DNA of 64,000 nucleotides. Origin: Prunella strophiata. Taxonomy: Eukaryota; Chordata; Aves; Passeriformes; Prunellidae. This document shows positions 14,701 to 26,027 of this stretch, one piece after another. The stretch lies in the NCBI GenBank assembly GCA_036583965.1, contig JAZBQD010000019.1, positions 3,153,006 through 3,217,005 of the forward strand. The letters run 5' to 3'. The stretch's first letter is position 1; each line of letters opens with the position of its first letter. Under the pieces are notes generated by a model. It had not been told where the DNA came from, did no database searches, and saw only the letters and a list, made by a program, of their open reading frames with translations. The translations under genes were made by a program, and so were the position numbers.

Positions 14701-17521
14701 AGCTGAGAACATCAGTTTCTCGTTGGTGAGTTCTGAAAACAAAATTCTTTCCAAAGAAAAAAGAAAAGAAATAAATCCCTTCACAAATTCTACTTTGGGC
14801 AATTGTGTATTGGTGTCGTAACTTAAAATCAACAAACCATACAAAGGAGGTGAATCAAAGTTAAACACATCTGTGGACATGACATTCTTTGATTCTGTTT
14901 CTTACACCCACTTTTCAAAGCAGGCTTCTGCTGCATCAGGCTTCAGCTGGCAGAGGCATTTTATTCAAGTTCTCCCAGCCAGTGCTCCTCCACAGGTATT
15001 AAATCCCTCTGGGGAATGCAGGCACAGAGGTAATAAACATATTCGTTTCATTACAACATCTTAAAAAATGTAAAAATTCTAAAAAACCAACTGTAAGCTG
15101 ACCTGCAGCCAAAGTACACATTAATTATACAGCTTAAGTCAGGCGGATGCTCAAGGAAAAGAGATCTAATGTTACACCCAGCTGGATACTTTGTAGTTAG
15201 CACAAATGTAATATAAAGCGTACCAGAGTTTGTCAAGTGTCTGTCTGGATTTTCAGTTTTCATTAGTACTATAATTAAAACCACATTTTCAGCTATATTA
15301 CCTATAACAAGAAAGGAATGAGAAATGAGGTTGTCAAGGTCAGTCTCTTTCTGCTCTTTATCCTGAGTATCTGCAGGCCACAAGCTGTTGAATTTGGTGT
15401 AAACCAGAGTAATAGGATGGAATGTCACGTTACAACCAAACCTTTGTGGTTGCAAAGACAAACTGATGAGGTCACTTCCTTTTAATCACCAGAGGAGGGT
15501 ATTTATCAACAGCCACATAAGTCAGGGGGACAGGGAGGCAGATGACAGACAGACTGACAGATATATGGAAATACAAACACCCCAAACACAGATACCACAG
15601 AGCTGATGCACAGAACGTTCCATTGCAGAGAGCTGCACTTGATCTTGTGCTGTCACAGTCCTTCCCATCCATAAAAGGCACACAAATGCTTTTTATGCCC
15701 TTTCTGTGGCTTGTCACAGAGGGCACAGCAAAGATTTGGAAAACAGGGACAAGGGATGACTTGCACAAGAACAAGCACAGAAGATTTAGACCCAGATTCA
15801 TATTTTTAAAACTTTCAGAGAATTCATAATTTTGCTTAAAGCCTCTAAGGCAAAGTGAGCAGGTAGCAGAGAGCAGAATTCCCAGAAGAGGGAATTACAA
15901 TCCCTCTGTTACAATCACTACAGTGGATGCCTTAATTAGAGATGGGTGGTGAAAAGCAGCACAGCTTCATTAGACTCAGCAGAGCTCAACATTTACCAAG
16001 GATCCTGACCCATAAATTCCAGTACCAAAAAAGCAATTTCTTTTCATATTCAAGTGCAGGTAAGTACTTGAGGCAACCAAGGCACCAGTGAGTGCAAATG
16101 GAATTCCCTAGCTGTGGTCTAGAAGGTAAATATGGATTTAGCTTTCATGAAATTCAGGGGAAAAAAATAAAAATAAAAAAGCAAAGCAGGCTGATCAGTC
16201 ATGTTAAATATAAACAACAGTTTACTTGTGATACTAAAAGGGGATTTTAGCTTCATTAGAAACAAAAGCTAACTACAATGAAGGAGATGAGTGAACTATT
16301 ACAACACTGAAAGACTTAAAAACGATACCCCAGGAGATAACATTCTGAGAATAAAGTGAAAGAGCTCATATAAAATACAAAAGGTGTGTTGTAAAGAAGG
16401 ATCAGAAGGGCAGACTTTGAGCTTCATCCAGTCATAAATCAAAAGCTTGTTCTCCATCATTCTTGTCTATGAGGTCAGCTTTGATTCCCAAGCCACAATT
16501 CCCAAAGGATGGAGGTATTTCTATTGGCAAGTATGTGTCTTTCTTCCCCCAGGCTGGCTCTGCCAGCCCTGCTGTCACCATGGGCTGTCATTATCTCAAT
16601 CTCTTTACTGCCCAGGATTGTTCCATCCTGGAGCCATAGGCAACTATCACAGGGCTGCGAGGGGAAAACCCATTCAGAAGACTGAGGGCATTTGCAACAG
16701 ATTAATTGCCAAAGAAGTTTATCAAGCCCGGCCATCTGCAATAGTTCAGTGATTCTCCTTCACGGGGACCAAATGCTTTAGCACTCCAGGTGACATGTCA
16801 GGGATACAAACTGTTACACAAAATAAAAGTGGTAAAAAACAGTTTAAAAACTCTACCACCAAAGAATATAATATCGACTCTCTACCCAGAGAGTTATTAG
16901 TTGAGATTTGTTAATCAGTCATGTCCTTCATATCTTTTGCATTTGAGTAACTGACACAGCAATATTGGAGCTTTAGCTCAGGCAGAATGCCCACACTCAC
17001 AAGAACAGTGTGTGTAAATAGGGCTCCCTCTGAGCACTGCAGACTGGTTCAGCACCTCCACTTGCAGTCAGGCATCTCCACCTGCACAGATGAGGGGCAG
17101 ACACTTCCCAGACTGAATAAACACAAATACATCTAGAATGTTGTTTCCCTCAACCTTCACGTAACATACTAAACCAGATAATTGTTTCTTAAATCGAAAA
17201 GAAATTAATTTCAAAAGACTTCTTGAATATTACTCAACACACCAGACTTTTACAGTGTTCTTGCACAGTGAGTTCTATTATTTGCTCCATTAGTATCATA
17301 ATGGTTTTACTTCAGTAATTCTCACTTACTATAGAGCAACGTTGCTGTGTGGTGTAAAACCTGATAGTTACTGCCAGTATCTCTAACAGAGATAACATTT
17401 ACACAGAATAATACAGACATCTGATCCCGTGTGTTTCCAGAGATAAAAACCTTCATTCTTCTGACAACAATTCGTAAGGGAAAGGCTTCGATGGGGGTAA
17501 AATCTAAATTTTTAATACAAG

Positions 17522-17537
17522 ATCGCCCTCTACTGTT
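17522..17537 (-). promoter_or_regulatory. CTCF-like motif
   Basis: The minus strand reads ACAGTAGAGGGCGATC, close to the CTCF core (CCASYAGRKGGCRS). Motif only; no evidence of occupancy. Confidence 0.3.
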
Positions 17538-17555
17538 TAAGAGAGAGGAAAACGA

Positions 17556-17715
17556 GTGAGGCTCGCAGAGACTGGTTGGGGCTGGAAGGGACCTTAAAGC
17601 TCACCTCATTCCAAATCCTGCCACTGGCAGGAACACCTTCCACTACCCCAGCTTGCTCCAAGCTCTGTCCAGCCTGGCCTTGGACACTTCCAGGGATCTG
17701 TTCCACCTATTGTTT
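17556..17715 (-). repeat. CR1 LINE tail
   Basis: The reverse complement of a CR1 3' end: 'ggttggggctggaagggacc', then the 'cactggcaggaacaccttcc' and 'gcctggccttggacacttcc' blocks that recur in most other minus-strand CR1 copies in the window. Confidence 0.85.
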
Positions 17716-20218
17716 TTCACCTGGAAAAGTAAAATGATTCCTTGTGGGATGTTGTGGTTATATGACTGGTGGAGGGCTCTCAAAGAGACCTGGGACATCA
17801 CATGAATTAATTAAGCTTACTAAAACTTCCAGAAACTGAGATATGAAATGAGAAGTGACATGTCTTTGGCATCACAGATGATTGTCTGGAGTTATCAGTT
17901 ATCAACGTTCTTCAAATTATTTTGATGATTTGGGCATTTCAGGCCTGATTTTGTATCTCCTTGCAGGGAAAGATCACATCTATAGAGCTTGTTTATTCAA
18001 GGTTTATCTTTACCTAAGAGGATGTACTTTCAATCTCCTCCACTCCTCATTTTCACACCACTTCCCTGGCTCTTTCTGCCACACATTCACATTCATTCCA
18101 AGCTTTTACCTGATGTAAATCAATTATTTATTTTGTCCATGAAACCTGAGTGCTGAATGGCAGATAGAAGATGCCACATGTGTGCAGCACTCCAGTGTCC
18201 CCAGAGATGAGGGCTCTTCCCATGGCCCAGGGACAGCAAAACCAGGTTAGGCTTAGCTGTACTTGTCTGGAATTTTAACACTTTACTGGTATGAAAAGTT
18301 CTGAATTTGGGATATAAAGCTCTTCAGTTTGGTTGGTGCAGGCAGACACAAGAGCCAGGTGTACCCAGAGGAACATCTGACCTGGCTCAGCCAATTATCT
18401 AAAAGCCCAATTAAAATTCTGATTAAATCATACCTTTCCCCAAGTAAATCTTCCAATTACATATTTCAACCTGTGTCTGAGATAATTTTATCCACTTCAC
18501 AAGTCCCCAGTCCATGAACTGACAAAGACTTCCAGAATGTAAAGCCTTGATGTTGATGCTCTCCTTTTTATATTGTCAAAAGGACACTTTTTGGCAGAAA
18601 ACTAATTTTTCCTACAAAATACATAACAATTTGATGTGCTGGGCAACAGCTCAATTTAAGAAATCAACAGACCACCCTAATAGGTAATGAGCCAACAAAC
18701 AATATTTGACATTTCATTCTAGAAGATGCCAAGGGTAATAAGGAAACTCACAGGACTTCCCCAAGTCTGAATTTGGGGTGCTTTTTCCCAACCTTTTTCC
18801 TATATCTAGTTCAAATTTCACACTTACTAGCCCTATTTATTTCTGCCACAGCTGTTATCACCATTTTAGATTCTGTGCAATACCATTATGATGTCCACTA
18901 CATGAAGGCACCCAAATATCTGAGAATTCTTTTGATTTCTACCCAGAACAACCAGGAACATTACCATTGTTGCTCTTGTTATATTTATTTATCAGCCTCA
19001 TGCTGCTGCTTCCATTAAGCTGCAATCCCCAGAGTTGAAGTCTGCAGTAACTTTCTCCTGAATAATCAAAAATCAATCATGGGGGGGGGGAAATAGAGCA
19101 AATTTCACATTTTGATCAGAGTACAAGTGCTGCACATAATATCTAATGGGTCCACAGCTAAAAACAAAATCAAACAATATATCTGCTCCTTTCCTGAGTT
19201 ATTAAAATCATATTTGCAGCTACAGTGACTGGCTGTCCTCACGTTGCCTCAATCCTTAGGATGTATTTCTTCCCATAGTTCATCATAGTCTGTAACATCT
19301 GGATTGTTTTAATTCCCCATTATGCTCAGTAATGTAATTTTTGTACCTCTGCTATCATATTCTGAGTTTTAATAAACTTGTCTTCTCCTTGATCCTCTCA
19401 TCATCTGTTCCTTCATTCCCTGGACCCATCCTTAAATCCTGCCATTTCAAGCAATTTGCTCCTACAATCCTTCTCAGGCAGGTTTCAATAAAACTTCCAG
19501 CTGTGGAACCAAAGTTACTAATGTAGGACTAAAATTTAAAATCTCCACACCTGGAGATCTTGCACTGGTCCTACTGGGACTCCTACCAAGCTCAAACCAC
19601 TTGTGCCCAGCAATTCCTTTGACTTGAAACATCCTTGGAAGTCTCCATGGCATTACCCTCTGAATTGATGCCAAAACTCACTGTTTGTGCCTGGATCCTT
19701 CACAATGTAGCTCTATGTGTGTCTAAACACAGGCTGTAGAAATGCCTTAATACTATTTTAAAAAAAACAAAATCCCATACTGTTAATTTATGTATTTCTT
19801 CTTCTTGATTAATGGTCAGAGTTACTCACAGAATAAACCAGAAATTCTGAAAAAAAAAAAAAAAGATCCACTGGAATGCCCTAAGCACAGGCAACAGCCC
19901 AGCTCTTAAAAAGAGGGAGCCAAAAATATTTTTTCCTTCCCTGGAGCAATCCTTCATGCTAGTTATGTTCAGATAAAAACTCCATAAAAAGAGCCTCAAA
20001 AAACTGTTTTTCCAGCATGATTGAAAGTAGTATCATGACAAGAATATTTGACTTCAAGTTCATGGCTCAAAAGAGCAGAAACAACTCATTTTCTACTGTT
20101 AGAAAGTCCTATGGTCTCTGCACATAGAATTGACCACCCAAAACCTGACTCACTCAAGATCATCCCTGCTCATGCACATTCTGTGAGTGAAGGCTCACGT
20201 CCATCTCCGTTGTTTTAT
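17716..20218. other. Intergenic, no gene recognised
   Basis: AT-rich unique sequence between two CR1 fragments, with a G run at about 19081 and an A run at about 19852. No coding signal recognised. Confidence 0.55.
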
Positions 20219-20445
20219 CGCAGAATCACGGAATATTTTGGGTTGAAAGGGAATTTCAAGCCCATCTAGTTCCACCCTCTGCCATCAGCAGGCACCTTGC
20301 ACTAGACCAGGTTGCTCCAAGCCGATCTTAGAACATTGCCAGGGATGGGGCAGCCGCAGATTACCAGGGGGATCCTAGTGCCAGGGCCTCACCACCCTCA
20401 CCAGGGAGAGTTTTCTCGCCAATACCCCATCTAACCCTGACACAT
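20219..20445 (-). repeat. CR1 LINE tail
   Basis: Begins with the inverted CR1 terminus ('cagaatcacggaatattttg'), then the 'gcaggcaccttgcactagac' and 'gcctcaccaccctcaccagg' blocks. It ends about 120 bp upstream of the CpG-rich CDKN3 promoter. Confidence 0.85.
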
Positions 20446-20559
20446 ATCTTCGTGAATTCATTCCCCCTTTGCTCTATCACTGCTAAGAACCACTGGGACT
20501 ACCAGGATTAGGATGGTTACAAATACCCCCAAAGCGGGATTTAAAATGGAATTAGGGGC

Positions 20560-20866
20560 GGGGGATCCGCTCGCGCCCCGCCCTCGAGCCCTCACGGAGC
20601 CCGGAGCCCTCACGGAGCCCCGCCCCCAGCGCTCGAGACCGCCCCTTCCCGCCTCGCCGCCTCACCCAATCAGCGCGGAGATCACCACTTCTATTTGCAT
20701 ATTAAGGCACGCCCCTCCTCGCTGCTGACCAATCAAAGTGCTTCTCTCATAAAGCCGGGGGAAGGCCTGCTCGGCTCTCCACGCACCCGCTGAGCCGCAG
20801 CTTCCCATTGGGCGATGGGCCGGTGGGCGGGGCCAGTTTGAACGGGCGGCGGCGGGGAGCGGCGCC
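20560..20866 (+). promoter_or_regulatory. CDKN3 promoter with CCAAT boxes and CHR
   Basis: GC- and CpG-rich segment just upstream of CDKN3. Visible elements are CCAAT at 20666-20670, an octamer ATTTGCAT at 20693-20700, CCAAT at 20729-20733, an inverted CCAAT (ATTGG) at 20807-20811, and TTTGAA at 20837-20842. TTTGAA matches the cell-cycle genes homology region (CHR). It is preceded by GGGCGGGG with a four-base gap, which resembles a CDE/CHR pair. NF-Y boxes 60-80 bp apart plus a CHR close to the start of transcription are the standard layout of G2/M genes bound by DREAM and MuvB complexes, which fits CDKN3. No TATA box is evident. Confidence 0.7.
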
Positions 20867-23800
20867 ATGGTGAAACCGCTGAGGGATCGGGATCGGGATT
20901 CCCGATGATCCCGATGATCCCGATCCTGATCCCGGTACCGCAGAGGGTCCCGGCCCCACGGTGAGCCCCCCGCTCTCCCCGCACCCCGCTGCGGCGCCAG
21001 CCGACGGCTTCGCCTCCTCAGACGATGAGGCCGCCGAAGAGGACCCGAGCCCGCTGCACATCTCCTGGTGAGGTGACACCCGCGGGATCGTTTCTCTGAG
21101 GAAATCGTATTAAATCGCTATCCTGAGAAACAAGGGGGTTTTCTCTTCGCAAGGAGAAGCCGAGCCGGGCTCTGGTGACCCTCGAGGCTGGGGCTGTCCC
21201 GGTGGTGCTGAGGAAGTGTCAAGGGGATGTGGTTGGGGTTGGAAGGGGCCTCTGGAGAGCGGCTAGGTCCAACCGCCCTGCCCAGGCCGGCTCACCCACA
21301 GCAGGAGGCCAAGGATCACATCCAGGTGGGTTTTGAATCTTTCCAGGCAAGGAGACTCCACCACTTCCCTGGGCAGCCCGTTCCAGATCCTCTGTTCTTT
21401 ACAGGGTGGTCAGGCCCTGGCACAGGTTGCCCAGAGAATCTGTGGCTGCCCCATCCCTGGCAATGCTCTAAGATCAGCTTGGACAGGGCTTGGAGCAACC
21501 TGGTCTAGTGGAAATTGTCCCTGGCCATGGCAGGGGATTGGAACAAGATGATCTTTAAGATCCCCTCCAACCCAAAACTTTTGTCAGCCTCATAGTAACA
21601 TTTTTCCTCATATTCACTTTCCATGTTTTATTTTGTGCCTGTTGGTCCTCATCATCCCACCAGACACTGGTGAAAAAGTCTGGCCCCACCCTCTTGACAC
21701 CCCCTCTAAAGATATTTATATATTTAAATAATTGAAATCTTCTCTTCTGATTTTTATTTATTTTACTTTTTATTTTCTGATAGGTTGTCTTTGTCTCCTC
21801 TCTACTCTTCAGAGTTCCTGGGATTATGTTCCCTTCCAGGTAAGAAGCATTCACTGAAATTTGCAGGCATATTTGAAAGCTGAAGAGGGGCTAATACCTT
21901 GTACCCCAAATTTCTGTGTTGTGAGTGACTCCTTTTGTAATCTACCCCTGGAATAAGTGTTTTAGAAACACCAAAGCTAATCTAGAGAAGATCTTAATGC
22001 AAGATCACATTTTGTAAAGTGATAAAAGTGAACATATAAACTTTGACTACATTTTAAACTACCAAAACTGCAGCCATGGTGAATCTCCACTCAACTCTTA
22101 AGTGATCTTTTTTCAGCCCTTTTATTTGTTGGATGATTTTTTGTGTTTTGTGGGTGGATTTTATGATGTATTCTGATTTAAAGTAGCCAGAAACTTTTCA
22201 TCTGGAAAACACAAAGCACCTTAAAACCTTGGGCAGATTTCTTTCATTAATCCTATTACATTACAGTATTAAGCAGATAATGGTGTTTAAACTGTCTTAT
22301 GCACCAGGGATCTACTTACAAAAACAAGAACTGTGTTTTATTTTTGTTGCTTGCTTTGGTTTTGGGGGGAGGCTGCCTGTGCTCTGTTCTGCTGCAGCAG
22401 CCATCCCCTAAATGTCACTTACCTGCAGTGGTAATTGTTGTTCATAACTTGTTCCAGGTTGCAGGTTTAAGGATATCAGAAGAAATCTTCAGAAAGATAT
22501 AGGTGAGTGTTCTTTGTGTCAAGGGCAATTCCATGAATATTCCATGACTATGGAATAAATAGTCAGGATATTTCCAGGCAGGAGCTGCACAGTACCCATG
22601 AGGTATCTTCAGAGCACCTGGGATCAAGATGAATTACAAACTTGTAATCTTCCTTTTTCCCAAGGGTGAAATTGGGATAGAAAAGATGGAATTATGTATT
22701 TGTGCTGAGTTTTCAGCTGTAAGCACTAAAGAGCAGAGACTAATATCAAATCCCCACAGTGTTTGGGTAAGTCAAGCTTAGGAAGGAACTCCTGGCTGGG
22801 AGGGTGGGGAGGCCCTGGCACAGGGTGCCCAGAGCAGCTGTGGCTGTCCCTGGATCCCTGGAAGTGCCCAAGGCCAGGCTGGACAGGGCTTGGAGCAGCC
22901 TGGGACAGTGGGAGGTGTCCCTGCCATGGCAGGGGTGGAACGGGATGGGAATTAAGGTCCCTTCCAACCCAAACCATTCTGGGATTCTGTGATTTTAACT
23001 GGAGATGGGACAGAAACATTCTGAAGTGGATAACAGGCTGTGCTGAGTGCTGCTGTGCTCTCCAGTGAGACTTCTCTCAGGATTCCCTCTGAACTGAGAA
23101 CATTCCTCTCCTGGATTACCTGAAGGGAAATGTGGGAGAGGCTCAGTGGAAGGAAGAGTGCTCAAACCAAAATTGCTCACTCCTGTTTTCTTAGCCCCAA
23201 AGATTAAACAAGAGACTCAGGACCAAGGTGCTTTTCTGTTCATCCTTAAGCTTGATAGGTTTTGTTTATTTGCAAGTGTCTTCATCTGTTGGCAGGAGAA
23301 CTGAAGAGCTGTGGGATCCAGGATGTTTTTGTGCTCTGTACCAGAGGAGAGCTCTCAAAATACCGAGTACCAAACCTGATTGACACCTACCAACAGCACG
23401 GCATGTGTGTGCACCACCACCCCATTCCTGATGGGAATGCTCCTGACATTGCCACCTGCTGCAAGATCCTGGAAGAGCTCAGAGCCTGCCTGGAAAATAA
23501 GCAGAAAACAATGATACAGTAGGTTCTGGCTGCCTCCCCATCCCCACATTCCTGTCAAGGATGCCAGCTTCTCTCCAGATGTGTGAGCAGGGGAAATAGG
23601 ATGGTGTGAAAAGGCAGTTGCACTCTTTGGGGTTAGTTCATGCTGTGAAGTCTGTTTGTTCCTTCTGTAGCAGCTGTTTGGAGAGAATTTCTCCTTTCAG
23701 AAGATTGGAATGTCCCATTTCCCCTTGCTCTGTCCAGCAAGAGTTTTAAAGTGTGTTTTGAGTGGCACCACAGGGCTCCTTGCTCCCAGCCTACCTGGAC

Positions 23801-26027
23801 ATCAGGTGCACAGAATGAGTTGGGAGCTAAAACACTTCTTTGTCAGAGGTTGTGACTGCCCCATCCCTGGAAGTGTTCCAGGCCAGGGATGGGGCTTGGA
23901 ACAACCTGATCCAGTGGAAGGTGTCCTGCCCATGGCAGGGGGTGGAATGAAGTGACTCTAAGGTCCCTTCCAACCCAAACCACTCTATGAGTCTATAAGA
24001 CATCCCTGAACTATTTATCAGGGACTCAGTGAGTTCCAGCAGTGCAAGATTCACTCCTAATTTCCATGAACAGGTTTAAAGGAGTTTATTTAGCTGAGCT
24101 CAGAAGAGAAGGGCTTTCCAAATTCCATGTTCCTGAATAATCCTACTGACAGCTTCCTGTGCAGAAATCCACTGAGTCCTTGGTCTTCGTGCTGACACAG
24201 AACCCTGCTGTTCTCCTCACAACTGTCCTCAAACCCTTAATCTGGAGTAGGATTTAAAGAAATTTGAAATTGTCCATCCTCCTGTGCCTTTGGGACTGTT
24301 GCCAGGAATGAAAGGGGAGCTTTCAAATTGAAGTTTCCATGGAAAGATACAGAATGTCTGGAGAATAAAGTAGGACATATCCCTGTAGGTATAGAAATAG
24401 AATATAGAAAATATGTAGAAATTCTTGTTCTGACTTTTTTGGACCACTGCTCCTTTTGATTATATTAAGGCAAGAACTGTGTCCATGTATTTATGTGTTG
24501 GGGGGTCCCTGGGTGCTGCAGTTTGCTACAGCTGGTTACAACCAGATGTTTTCTTTTCTCCCAGCTGTTATGGTGGCCTCGGACGCTCATGTCTTGGTAA
24601 GCATCTGTCTCCATGCCTGACTAACCCATCCCACAAACCCAGAGCCAAATTCTGCTGGAACTGGCCAAATTCACTGTGGATGCAATCCAAACTGCCACCA
24701 CCAGGAGCAGCCTGGTTAATAGAAGGGACATGAACAATTCCTCTGCATCTGGTTCGTTGCAGTGTTGCCCCGTTAAAGCTTTCAGTTTTGTTACTGTGTG
24801 TTCCCAGAAGGAAGGGGTGGGGATATGGCCAGAAGACACAAGGAGAAATTAACTGGGTGTACTGGCACTCATTCCTGAAAAGCCTAGGAACTGCCTCCCA
24901 GATGCTGCTGGGAAGGCAGGGGGAACATGGATGGGAGGGTCTTCACCTATTTCTAAAGCCCATAGGCTTAGGCAGGAGCTGCAGGCAGATGGGCCAGTGC
25001 CCAGAGATGGGATTCTGCAAGAGATCCAAGAGCTCTGGGACCCAGATAGGTTTGCCAGGGACAAATCAGTGTCTGTGTGCAGTCAGAGGTGCTCAGCAGC
25101 ATTCAGGTGTGAACACTTTCCCTTACAGTGGCTGCATGTCTCCTGCTCCAGCTTTCAGACACCCTGGCACCTCAGCAGGTGATAGAGAGCCTCAGGAACC
25201 TGAGAGGATCAGGGGCCATACAGACCATCAAGGTAATGGGGCTGCAGCAGGTAACACACAGGTCCAAACACCAGGGAGAGCTCAGCCAGTCCCCTCCTTC
25301 ACTTCCCAGAGATACCTCTGTCTTTCCAATAGCTGCTCTCTGGGGTTTGAGCTGTTTCCTGCTTTCAAGGAACAGCTTCTCCCAGGAAACTGTGACTGGA
25401 CAAGAGGAAAAGGCCTCAAGTTGTGCCAGAAAAGGTTTAAGTGGATAATAGGCAAAATTTCTTCACTGAAAGGGTTGTCTATCCCTGGCACAGCTGCCCA
25501 TGGCAGTGGTGGAATCCCCATCCCTGGAGAGATTTAAAAGCCATGTGGATGCACTTGGGGATGTGGGGTAGTGGTGGCCTTAGAGTGCTGGGGGAATGGT
25601 TGGACTCAAAGAGTCCAAGAGAGATTTTCCAACCTAAATGATTCCATGATTCAAAATAAAGCAGCTTTGAATTCTGACAACTCCCACCTCTGAGGACCAC
25701 GTTTTGCATTACCTTGGGGTAATGCATCACTTGTGGCCATTATGGGGAACCACAGGATCCAAGTCAAGATCCATGGAATCTGATTGTGAAAAATCCCAGA
25801 GCATGTGGAGTAAGCACACGAAGAACAAATGGACCAGAGGGGGCAGTTTTCATCCAGGGGTATCAAACAGCTTTTAACACAGGTGGTGCCTCTTCCTAAA
25901 GCACAGAGCACTCACTGCAGACCTGGTTGTGCATTTCCAGCAGTACAATTTCCTCCATGACTTCCGGGAGACCCTGGCTGCACACCTGGCAACAAAGGAC
26001 CCGGTGCTGAGATCGGCGTCGCGGTAG
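20867..26027 (+). CDS. CDKN3: Cyclin-dependent kinase inhibitor 3 (KAP phosphatase), split gene
   Basis: Dual-specificity phosphatase that removes the activating T-loop phosphate of CDK2/CDK1. Coding exons read from the sequence, all with GT-AG introns: up to 21067; 21784-21839; 22458-22502; 23296-23518; 24565-24596; 25129-25232; 25941-26027 (stop TAG). Phases join without a break and give about 203 residues from Asp at 21003, agreeing with the 212-residue human protein. Visible hallmarks are the acidic DGFASSDDE start, SCGIQDVFVLCTRGELSKYR, the general-acid region HHHPIPDGNAPD, and the catalytic P-loop HCYGGLGRS carried on the tiny fifth exon and its boundaries. The C-terminus is ...LATKDPVLRSASR. 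The start is uncertain: the ATG at 20867 is followed by an in-frame TGA at 20906, while the frame used from 21003 has no ATG back to a stop at 20880. CR1 tails occupy introns 1, 3, 4 and 6. Confidence 0.93.
20883..20940. repeat. GATCCC/GGGATC low-complexity repeat at CDKN3 5' end
   Basis: Imperfect tandem GGGATC units followed by 9-base GATGATCCC-type units. The two halves are mutually complementary and could form a hairpin. It lies exactly where the frame of the candidate start codon is lost. Such GC-rich repeats are prone to length variation and assembly error. Confidence 0.8.
21227..21402 (-). repeat. CR1 LINE tail, outer element, part 1
   Basis: Inverted CR1 of an older type: 'ggttggggttggaaggggcc', then 'caggtgggttttgaatcttt' and 'gggcagcccgttccagatcc'. 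It is interrupted by a sense CR1 tail and continues at about 21590. Lies in CDKN3 intron 1. Confidence 0.75.
21403..21585 (+). repeat. CR1 LINE tail nested in another CR1
   Basis: Sense CR1 3' end: 'ggtcaggccctggcacaggt', 'ggacagggcttggagcaacc', 'ccatggcaggggattggaac', then a terminal 'cccctccaacccaaaac'. It splits the inverted CR1 around it. Confidence 0.8.
21590..21770 (-). repeat. CR1 LINE tail, outer element, part 2
   Basis: Resembles the inner part of an inverted CR1: 'tgcctgttggtcctcatcat', then 'gacactggtgaaaaagtctg' and 'ccctcttgacaccccctcta'. It ends about 13 bases before the CDKN3 exon 2 acceptor at 21783/21784. Confidence 0.6.
22785..22993 (+). repeat. CR1 LINE tail
   Basis: Sense CR1 3' end in CDKN3 intron 3. 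It carries 'gccctggcacagggtgccca', 'ggacagggcttggagcagcc' and 'cccttccaacccaaaccatt', ending 'gggattctgtgatt'. Young-looking, with little divergence from the other copies. Confidence 0.92.
23845..23998 (+). repeat. CR1 LINE tail
   Basis: Sense CR1 3' end in CDKN3 intron 4, with 'catccctggaagtgttccag' and 'cccttccaacccaaaccact', ending in 'tatgagtctataaga'. Confidence 0.88.
25440..25653 (+). repeat. CR1 LINE tail, different subfamily
   Basis: Sense CR1 in CDKN3 intron 6. It has 'aatttcttcactgaaagggt', 'ccctggagagatttaaaagc', 'aatggttggactcaaagagt', then 'tttccaacctaaatgattcc'. The terminal block differs from the common copies in this window. Confidence 0.85.

Larger units (their letters stand above)
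1546..17555. other. Repeat-poor intergenic block
   Basis: About 16 kb of AT-rich unique DNA with no gene or interspersed repeat that I can recognise. Open frames are short, scattered on both strands and lack splice-supported continuation. The block holds a G run near 5900 and a TG/TA microsatellite at about 11661-11720. By synteny it lies on the BMP4 side of CDKN3, so distal regulatory elements are plausible, but the sequence alone does not show any. Confidence 0.55.

Noticed and set aside
16447..16752. 101-codon frame, considered as a gene or conserved element
   Set aside because: No recognised domain. Non-coding conservation is possible but cannot be judged without alignment.
20870..21000. 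Alternative donor directly after the CDKN3 ATG (GTGAAA)
   Set aside because: Weak donor, and joining to 21001 puts the conserved exon out of frame.
24788..25537. 249-codon plus-strand open frame
   Set aside because: Overlaps CDKN3 intron 5, exon 6 and part of a CR1 in a different frame from the real exon; composition is not protein-like.
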